NCBI GenBank assembly: GCA_028565635.1
Contig: JAOXYB010036985.1
Location: forward strand, 1 to 13,651
Source: Phoronis ovalis
Taxonomy: Eukaryota > Phoronida > Phoronidae
Direction of reading: 5' to 3'
Length of the DNA: 13,651 nucleotides
Of the stretch, positions 8,501 to 13,651 are shown piece by piece. Position 1 is the stretch's first letter, and the number at the start of each line of letters is the position of its first letter. A program made the position numbers and the translations under genes. The notes beneath the pieces were generated by a model that was not told the DNA's origin, did no database searches, and saw only the letters and a list, made by a program, of their open reading frames with translations.

Positions 8501-11500
8501 CAACTTTCCCCTGTGTATCAAGTTAACAAGCTCCAATGTCACAGCATGTACATCAAAAATCTAAAATCATTATGTCTGAACAAGCAAATATTAGAAGTTT
8601 ATGAAGAGGGAAAGTGCACACTTCAATTAACCAGATTTCATATAGTGTTCAAAGTAAACCCTAACCAACTGCTATACCTTCGCCACTGTCAACAATAACT
8701 GGTTCCAGGGCCTCTTCCTGAGGAGCTTCCTGGTCTGTTTCTTCATGGATTCCTTGAGCTGTACCAGTATGTTCCCAATCATCTCCTAGTATTTCTTCAA
8801 ACAAAGGACTGGCCTCCATTTTGGCAGATGCATAAACCTTACGCAGCTTTAACACTAGATGTAACATGTCAGAGTTAGCAGCACAGTATTTCTGTAAGAC
8901 AAGTGAAATATACTATTTAACTGATTTACATAAGAAAATAATAGTTCATGCTGTAACCCAAACATATTTATACACAAACAAGTTGCTGAAATCAAATGAG
9001 TATGCTGGTTTTTCTAGAGATACATATTTTGTGCTAAAAGAGCAAATTCAATTCTACGATAAGGTAATTCCTGTTTTCCTGCTTGTACTCTACTTTAATT
9101 TTATGCCGATCTTTTTTATGATGTAAATGCCACCTAAAGACTTTGCTGGTTGAAAATATTCATTTCCTTTAACGTAGTGAAAATTTTTTTTCGCATAATT
9201 TATTCACACTTTATACTTTAAAGGCACGTGTTCTATATTGTGTTATTTATAAAATCGGACCGAACTTTATCTGCTAAGAGGCGCTAGATGTCAGGTGATT
9301 TATTTCCTGAGTTAGCGAGGCAGGTTATAGGAATTTTAACTGCGTCATTATTCGCCCAAAAATAGATTACAACATTAATAGGGATTTACAAGGATTTCAG
9401 CTTCATGGTAATGATTTGAACACTTGGATAAATCAGTTTATATTATAAAAAAATTCTTGCAATAAATAAGAAAAACTGAACTTATTTTGGTATAGACATG
9501 GACAGGTTCAAAATAGAATAAGTGCCTTTAATTTAAATTTTAACTATTTAAATGAAAAGATAGATATAAGTATATATACTTGAAAGTATACAACTCAAAC
9601 TTCTCAAATCTGTAACTTACTTTCTTTGAGTAGGTCATGTGATCTGTATGATTGCCATTATGGGTTAAAATGTTAAATCCTTGAAATGTAAAATTCAAAA
9701 GAATATATAAGTCAAAAACCCTTATACATATAGTCCTTACACATACAGCTAAAAAAGTCAATTTGATTCATTTTGTTCTGAGGCATAAACTTTACAAATT
9801 TATATCTTGTGAAAAAGTCAAATTTGAGATATCATTTTGTAGCTTTAAATGTACAGATTATTTGTGTTTTATCTATGTTGGATTAGTGGTTTTGACTTAT
9901 ATTACTTTGAATTTTACATTTCAGAAATTTCATGTTTTGACCCAAAATGACAAATGTAAGTTGCACATTTAGAATGTTTGAGTTGTACAGTTTCAAAATT
10001 TATATATTTTTGTCTACCTTTTCACTTAATTAGCTTACATTTATAAGTGTGAATAAGTTGCGCCAAACAATATTCGCTACCTTAACACCCAAGTTTTATG
10101 AATATTTCTGTTAAATTAAGAAACAAAATGTTTTGTACATGACATTTTATAACCATAGCAAATGTTGATATCTAGGTTTCTATCATTATAATATTATCTG
10201 GCCAAAAAATAAAATTCTGTTTTATCACTAACCTCAACATTAAAAAATAGCTTCAGAATATCATTATCAAACAACTCCACATTTTTGTACCAGCCACAAA
10301 GAATGTTATTTTCAATGGTGTTAAGATCTATTGGTTCAGTTATAATTTCATAGTAGTCTGGACACCTGCAAAAATTAATCAGTGAGAAATATACATCATT
10401 TTTCCAGATGTTAAATTGGTCTTTACCTTAGACTGTTGTTACGTATCTACACATATTTTATCCACTAGAATAATGTTACATTTTTTATCACTTTAAATGC
10501 GAAATTCAAACCCAAAACTTGTCTACTGTTTACAAAGTGACACACACATATGGTGTAATAAGTTTATACTTAAACTATAACATACCTTTTCTTTGATGGA
10601 CAATTCATTAGCGGAGTAGCTAAGATATTACCATATTCATCTTTACAATTGGTGGCTGCTGTGAAAATATCCTTAAAAACCTGAGCAAGTCGGGCAGTCC
10701 TTGTTACTTCTGTGTTCTCTTCTGCGAGTGTAAGACGACGTGTTTTGACTGAACGTGTGGTATTGAGTGCATTGAACTGAGACATGAATACATCTAAAAA
10801 TAAGAATTTACAATGGTTTCATGGAAGGTATTTCTTCAAATCAGTTTGAATTATTATAATACCCCATTCGTAAGAATTATACATATCAATACTTACTGGT
10901 ATAACAAAATCAATGTCTAATTTCCAGCTGCAAATTCAGCAGACAAATCATACATACAGTCTTGAAAAGGGTACATGCCCTACTGTACATGCCCATGAAT
11001 GCTGACTACTGCTTTCCAGCTGAATAGTCTTGAATACTGTACTTTTAACTAACCTTTCTTTGTGAAACTTGAACCACCAAAGTAATCTGCACGACTCATT
11101 TCTTCATCTTCAGAACAAGACTTTTGTTGTTGTCGAAGCTTGTCCAAGTTACGCAAGAGAAAAACCCTATGTTTCTGAGCAAAGCAGCGTTCACGGTGCG
11201 AAATTGGTTTGACTTGGCATTGATACTTGCCACTGTTCTGGATATCGGACAATTTCTGAAAACAGAAGAGTTTATAATACAATCATACCTCAAAATGTTC
11301 CATTTACTTTATATAGAAATGTTTTCAAGCAAAAGCGTGCTAGACTTAACCAATTATTTTTCAAAATATTTTAAATTTTCTGTGCAGTAGGCAATGCAAT
11401 GTAAAAAGAACTTAATGCACTTGGGTATTGATAAAACACAATCCCACACCTTTTCTTTCAACTTTTTAAGTTTGTTTTTCGATTTTCTCCGGTCTTTAGG

Positions 11501-13180
11501 AGGACGTCCTTTTGGTCGAGGAGTAAGGCTCTTGTCACGAAATGAAACATTAAGCCTTTGGGTTTTGTCTCCCATGATACCCCTACATTCCACACTGCCG
11601 CATTTGCATATTTGCTGCAATATAAATTTATAAAAGATATCAAAAGATTTATTCTGCACTAGCTTGAACTTGTATATTTAATTATTTGTGTATTCATTAT
11701 AGAGAAGACACTGCTATTCGAAAGAAACGTCTTACTAGTCTTGTACAAATTACAACAAAAAGTATGAATAAACAATCACAAATAATAAATGAAAAGATGA
11801 AATCTTAAAATGTATCACAATCTACCTTGGACCCTAAAGTTCACTATATAGCATGAGACATAAGAACAATCTAGAACAGTATAAAGGCAAGACTTTCTTA
11901 GGCCTCCAAATTAAATGAAGCATTACACAAAATGTATTGTACAAACAATACTATCACAAAAACTATAATGAAATGAACAAAATCGTAGAAAAATATATGA
12001 CAATGGACTTCAGAGTTTAATTAATATTATACCTAAACAAATCTATTAAATTTGTTTCCTGTAAAAACAGCAAACCAAATCGTACTTTGGAAAAGAGGCT
12101 TTCTCTTGATTTGTTCTTGTAAGTAACAGACTATTAGGTAATCCTGTTACTGAGAGCATATTTACCTGAGAATTCAGATTGAAAGCATGAAAGTTGTAAT
12201 CATAAGTCAATTCACTGTCAGGTTGGATGTCCGTCATGGCAAACAAACCAATGCGATACACTCCATTGACATTCCTAAACAAAACATTAGTCTTTTTTAT
12301 TGAAAACAATATGACCACAGTTCAATATACAATGTATTTTACATTTTGAAATAATGTAAAAATGTCTAAAATGGATGTCAGACGTATACCATTGGTAAAG
12401 TAAGTATACAAGTTTGAAGTATTAACTATTAGAAGGTAAACAAGAAGCAACATTTGCTGAATGTACATCAATTAAAATGCACTTGGCACACATCTTAACA
12501 TTACTTGTGCAGTCTAAATAAAAAAACAAATCAAACCATCTAGAATAGACTATTTACATGCGCTTGGTGGAGCCACTTGTCACAGACCCAAACGATCCCA
12601 GCAGGTCGCATTCTGTGAATGAACAATAATGCAGTTCTACACGCGCTCATGCTATTCATTCACAAAACGCATCCTTCACATGCTGAGCCAAAACCAAAAA
12701 AATCTTATGTTCTTTGATCTAATAAGAAATACCCTCCTTTTTGTGAGCATATCAATACATAAACAACAAGTTTTTAATATTTTTATTTTGTTAAATTTTC
12801 ACCAGTTAAAGCTTTTCTAAAGTGAGATTTAAAAAAAACAAGTTTTGTGTATAACTAAAGGATGCCAATATTGAAAAGGTCTGACTGCCCGTCTGACTGT
12901 AGCGCCCTCAAGTGCATGCAAATAGTCTATTAATACTTGTATAAGTGCGCCATTAGCAAATATAGTCCTGCATGTACATACCATTTCTGCATTTCACAGT
13001 TAGGATAACATGAGTGATTGACAAATCGGCCGATATTTCCCATTCTGTAACCATCAATGACCGAACTACCATCCAAGTTTAAGCAGTAATGGTGGTGTTC
13101 CTGGGAGTAGTTTTCTGTCATGCGTCTTCTGAACTCCTGTTCACTTACAACTTCCCCAACATACTCAACAATAAACTGGC
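5403..13180 (-). CDS. ASH1L: ASH1L/Ash1-type histone H3K36 methyltransferase, C-terminal half (14 exons, 5' end outside window)
   Basis: Animal ASH1L (Drosophila Ash1) is a nuclear trithorax-group enzyme that mono- and dimethylates histone H3 Lys36 and opposes Polycomb silencing. Fourteen minus-strand exons join in phase through GT-AG introns into 757 residues with one terminal stop. Domains in order: SET (1-100, lacking its start), with [19 protein letters not shown] and ELTYDYNF; post-SET CxCx4C (106-113); AT-hook-like RPKGRPPK (136-143); bromodomain (about 270-365); acidic linker; C4HC3 PHD (435-475); BAH (about 490-640); C-terminal tail. This order and the near-identical motifs (CEMQKW, YCKGRPK, LTPKR) fit ASH1L and not SETD2 or NSD proteins, which lack the bromo-PHD-BAH tail. 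The AWS domain and N-terminus must lie to the right of the window. Oddities are a Tyr after NHSC, an Ala in the autoinhibitory loop, and no acetyl-lysine Asn in the bromodomain. Confidence 0.95.
5529..5887 (-). other. ASH1L: Intron m-n
   Basis: This 359-base AT-rich intron has GTGAAT...TTTTTAG borders. No inserted element or extra exon was seen. Confidence 0.8.
5888..6043 (-). CDS. ASH1L: ASH1L-like exon m: C-terminal linker
   Basis: Residues 665-716. [17 protein letters not shown] is followed by a polar, acidic stretch ([20 protein letters not shown]). The acceptor is TTATTACAG. The donor GTGAAT is moderate; the phase-0 join to the last exon supports it. This part of ASH1L is poorly conserved. 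Confidence 0.85.
6220..6292 (-). CDS. ASH1L: ASH1L-like exon l: end of the BAH region
   Basis: Completes Arg640 and codes residues 641-664, including [17 protein letters not shown]. The LTPKR motif is conserved in ASH1L just after the BAH domain. Splice sites are TGTTTTAG and GTAAGT. Confidence 0.92.
6293..6858 (-). other. ASH1L: Intron k-l
   Basis: This 566-base AT-rich intron has GTTAGA...GTTTTAG borders. Short open frames on both strands lack conserved motifs and are taken as chance. Confidence 0.8.
6859..7125 (-). CDS. ASH1L: ASH1L-like exon k: core of the BAH domain
   Basis: Completes Arg551 and codes residues 552-639 plus two bases. The motifs in order are [42 protein letters not shown] and [18 protein letters not shown]. 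These are among the best-conserved ASH1L segments. Splice sites are TGTTACAG and GTTAGA. Confidence 0.95.
7190..7385 (-). mobile_element. tRNA-derived SINE-like insertion in intron j-k
   Basis: Read on the minus strand from about 7338 to 7268, the sequence resembles a tRNA-type SINE head: TATAGTGC, TAACTGCACTGACAGTTAAC, CGGAAAGTCTCT and then AGTTCAAAACC. The last of these (plus coordinates 7277-7287) fits a polymerase III B box of the GGTTCRANNCC type. The A box is degenerate. A non-tRNA tail (about 7190-7267) follows. The element lies in the same orientation as the gene. Outer limits are approximate, and no target duplication was identified. Confidence 0.5.
7426..7631 (-). CDS. ASH1L: ASH1L-like exon j: start of the BAH domain
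   Basis: Residues 483-550 plus two bases. [24 protein letters not shown] and [13 protein letters not shown] match the first strands of the ASH1L BAH domain. Splice sites are TTATAG and GTATTT. A second in-frame GT lies 33 bases downstream (donor after 7393), but the nearer donor best fits the family. Confidence 0.92.
7897..7983 (-). CDS. ASH1L: ASH1L-like exon i: second half of the PHD finger
   Basis: Residues 454-482. [19 protein letters not shown] and CEKC supply His457, Cys460, Cys472 and Cys475, completing a C4HC3 finger. The Trp in TWQH is typical of PHD fingers. Splice sites are TTATTTCAG and GTATGA. Confidence 0.95.
8180..8307 (-). CDS. ASH1L: ASH1L-like exon h: first half of the PHD finger
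   Basis: Completes Asp411 and codes residues 412-453. [20 protein letters not shown] supplies the first four zinc ligands, Cys435, Cys437, Cys449 and Cys452. Splice sites are TGTCTACAG and GTAAGT. Confidence 0.95.
8308..8677 (-). other. ASH1L: Intron g-h
   Basis: This 370-base AT-rich intron has GTATAG...CTACAG borders. Nothing further was recognised. Confidence 0.8.
8678..8891 (-). CDS. ASH1L: ASH1L-like exon g: end of the bromodomain and acidic linker
   Basis: Residues 340-410 plus one base. KYCAANSD begins where most bromodomains have a YN pair; here Cys342 stands at the Asn position. [17 protein letters not shown] completes the last helix. The rest is a Glu-rich linker ([15 protein letters not shown]) leading to the PHD finger. 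Splice sites are GTCTTACAG and GTATAG. Confidence 0.9.
8892..9516 (-). other. ASH1L: Distal part of intron f-g
   Basis: This is AT-rich sequence between exon g and the foldback element. The 86-codon plus-strand frame over 8866-9126 overlaps exon g and has no recognisable motif. No other feature was seen. Confidence 0.7.
9525..10050. mobile_element. Foldback (MITE-like) element in intron f-g with a possible 8-bp target duplication
   Basis: The left half (about 9525-9770) is the diverged reverse complement of the right half (about 9800-10050). Perfect pairing blocks include 17 bp (GAAATGTAAAATTCAAA at 9683-9699 with 9906-9922) and 12 bp (TACAACTCAAAC at 9589-9600 with 9976-9987). Partial pairing extends to both outer ends. 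The 8-bp sequence GAATAAGT flanks the element directly on both sides (9517-9524 and 10051-10058), as an 8-bp target-site duplication would. Such a length is typical of hAT-type transposons. Arm divergence suggests an old insertion. There is no coding capacity. Confidence 0.6.
10233..10365 (-). CDS. ASH1L: ASH1L-like exon f: bromodomain ZA loop and central helices
   Basis: Completes Arg295 and codes residues 296-339. [18 protein letters not shown] is the conserved bromodomain ZA-loop segment, followed by [21 protein letters not shown]. Splice sites are TTTTGCAG and GTTAGT. The following intron (1341 bases) is the longest complete one and holds the foldback element. Confidence 0.93.
10586..10793 (-). 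CDS. ASH1L: ASH1L-like exon e: N-terminal part of the bromodomain region
   Basis: Residues 226 (split Asp) to 294 plus two bases. [20 protein letters not shown] leads into a helix, [16 protein letters not shown], the first bromodomain helix, and then [11 protein letters not shown]. Splice sites are ATTTTTAG and GTATGT. Confidence 0.93.
11054..11255 (-). CDS. ASH1L: ASH1L-like exon d: linker before the bromodomain
   Basis: Residues 159-225 plus one base. [21 protein letters not shown] matches the ASH1L-specific linker (human has [21 protein letters not shown], from memory, so only the pattern is used here). It continues with a Gln/Ser/acidic stretch, [11 protein letters not shown]. Splice sites are GTTTTCAG and GTTAGT. 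Confidence 0.9.
11450..11614 (-). CDS. ASH1L: ASH1L-like exon c: post-SET zinc site and basic AT-hook-like stretch
   Basis: Residues 104-158. [13 protein letters not shown] is a post-SET CxCx4C motif (Cys106, 108, 113). It is followed by [12 protein letters not shown], which resembles an AT-hook, and a Lys-rich run of KLKKLKEK type. The acceptor is TATTGCAG. The donor GTGTGG is weak but is fixed by the phase-0 join to the next exon. Confidence 0.9.
11615..12165 (-). other. ASH1L: Intron b-c
   Basis: This 551-base AT-rich intron has GTAAAT...TTGCAG borders. No insertion or further exon was recognised. Confidence 0.8.
12166..12274 (-). CDS. ASH1L: ASH1L-like exon b: SET domain, C-terminal part
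   Basis: The first base completes Trp67, followed by residues 68-103. [13 protein letters not shown] leads to [11 protein letters not shown], which holds the catalytic Tyr of the TYDY motif. The acceptor is TTTGTTTAG and the donor GTAAAT. The loop FHAFNLNSQ links SET to post-SET; its Ala97 replaces a Ser found in human ASH1L. Confidence 0.95.
12275..12543 (-). other. ASH1L: Distal part of intron a-b
   Basis: This is AT-rich intron sequence between exon b and the inverted-repeat element. Nothing else was recognised. Confidence 0.7.
12544..12931. mobile_element. MITE-like element with terminal inverted repeats in intron a-b
   Basis: AATAGACTATTTACATGC (12544-12561) is matched in inverse by GCATGCAAATAGTCTATT (12914-12931). 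Extended to 23 bp, 21 positions agree, and the match trails off into a G-rich stretch. The outermost bases AATAGACTATT are themselves palindromic. Inside, TGTGAATGAA (12614-12623) pairs with TTCATTCACA (12655-12664). The ends are more GC-rich than the surrounding intron, and no coding capacity is seen. The target duplication is unclear; a TA dinucleotide is possible. Confidence 0.6.
12982..13180 (-). CDS. ASH1L: ASH1L-like exon a: SET domain, N-terminal and core part
   Basis: The acceptor TTGTACAG precedes it and the donor is GTATGT. Residues 1-66 plus two bases of Trp67. It carries [25 protein letters not shown] and the cofactor and knot motif [20 protein letters not shown]. The Cys in NHSC is a zinc ligand shared with the post-SET site. 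The residue after NHSC is Tyr59, where ASH1L, SETD2 and NSD proteins usually have Asp, Glu or Gln. The exon begins with two bases of a split Gly codon, so a further coding exon must lie upstream. Confidence 0.95.
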
Positions 13181-13510
13181 CTGTACAACATAAAACATTG
13201 ATATTTACTTGATAAACATATAGATCGCAACATGGCTAATGATTGAGACAAGATATTAGAGATACAAATGAAATAGATTCCCTCATAACTGCTCAATATA
13301 CACCTGTGCCAGAATTGGAACATAGTTTAATTCAATTTTCTGATTCTAACTGATCGAAAAACATAGCTTTTTGCACCCTGCCTCAGCCTTTAATCTGAAT
13401 TTTGATTACCATATTAAGTTAAGTATTAGTCTCACAGAACATCGCAAAACAATAGATTGCAGGGCTTACTATGATTATGCCACAGCATATCAGTTACATA
13501 TGTATCCTCC
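13181..13510 (-). other. ASH1L: Intron upstream of exon a (incomplete)
   Basis: This sequence holds no AWS-type cysteine cluster or SET start on the minus strand, so the preceding exon must lie beyond 13651. Confidence 0.6.
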
Positions 13511-13511
13511 T

Positions 13512-13651
13512 TAGGGCTGTTCCGCTCTCAATTGTACGGGGGGGGGGGACGGCAGTTGAATAGAAATATTACGAGTGGTGGGTATCGTACTTAAATACAT
13601 ATTATAGGTGGTGGGGTGGAAAAATAAATCCATTTGACGGGTGGTTGGTAT
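13512..13651. repeat. G-rich degenerate repeat at the right edge, with an 11-G run
   Basis: TTAGGGCTGTTCCG is followed by a run of 11 G (13538-13548). Loosely similar G-rich pieces then alternate with AT-rich ones: ACGAGTGGTGGGTATCG, TATAGGTGGTGGGGTGG and GACGGGTGGTTGGTAT. The sudden change in base composition suggests one end of a repeat element cut by the window edge. The family is unknown. Confidence 0.4.

Noticed and set aside
8866-9126. 86-codon plus-strand frame in intron f-g
   Set aside because: It overlaps a well-supported minus-strand exon, is AT-driven, and has no recognisable motif or splice support.
9540-9972. Two open frames in the foldback (9540-9761 minus and 9763-9972 plus) with similar peptide stretches
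   Set aside because: Their similarity follows from the inverted arms being copies of one another. The composition is AT-driven, with no sign of a transposase.
10921-11022. Two copies of TTTCCAGCTG and paired GTACATGCCC in intron d-e
   Set aside because: The repeats are about 10 bp only and do not extend into a longer unit.
13560-13651. G-quadruplex at the right edge
   Set aside because: Most G runs are only two or three bases long; the single long run does not provide four tracts.

Overview
The window looks like AT-rich nuclear DNA from a bilaterian animal, most likely an invertebrate. A lophotrochozoan such as a mollusc is a guess from the style of the repeats. It holds one clearly recognisable gene on the minus strand, split into many exons with GT-AG introns. 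It also holds several families of non-coding repeats. Nothing looks bacterial or viral.

Right part (5403-13180, minus strand): the C-terminal half of an ASH1L / Ash1 histone H3 lysine-36 methyltransferase. Fourteen exons join in frame, with every splice phase matching, into 757 residues. These run through most of the SET domain, the post-SET zinc site, an AT-hook-like basic stretch, a bromodomain, a C4HC3 PHD finger, a BAH domain and a short C-terminal tail that ends in TGA. The domain order is that of animal ASH1L. The N-terminal half, including the AWS domain and the start of SET, lies beyond base 13651. The 13 complete introns run from 131 to 1341 bases. Three carry mobile-element-like insertions: a tRNA-derived SINE-like element (about 7190-7385), a roughly 525-bp foldback element with a possible 8-bp target duplication (about 9525-10050), and a roughly 390-bp element with terminal inverted repeats (12544-12931).

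Middle (3629-5402): the 3' UTR and downstream DNA of the gene. There is a likely poly(A) signal at 5105-5110 and no recognisable gene.

Left part (about 236-3628): a composite tandem-repeat locus. A roughly 150-bp unit (A) and a roughly 180-bp unit (B) alternate as A or A+B in three blocks. Each block ends in a similar terminus finishing with GGCATAAAAA, and one terminus forms a near-perfect hairpin. Every A unit carries an ATGGC...GCCAT inverted core, and B units carry an everted TGACCT/AGGTCA pair. This is the least explained structure in the window. At the extreme left edge a short minus-strand frame runs off the window and may be the start of another gene or a retroelement fragment; I could not identify it.
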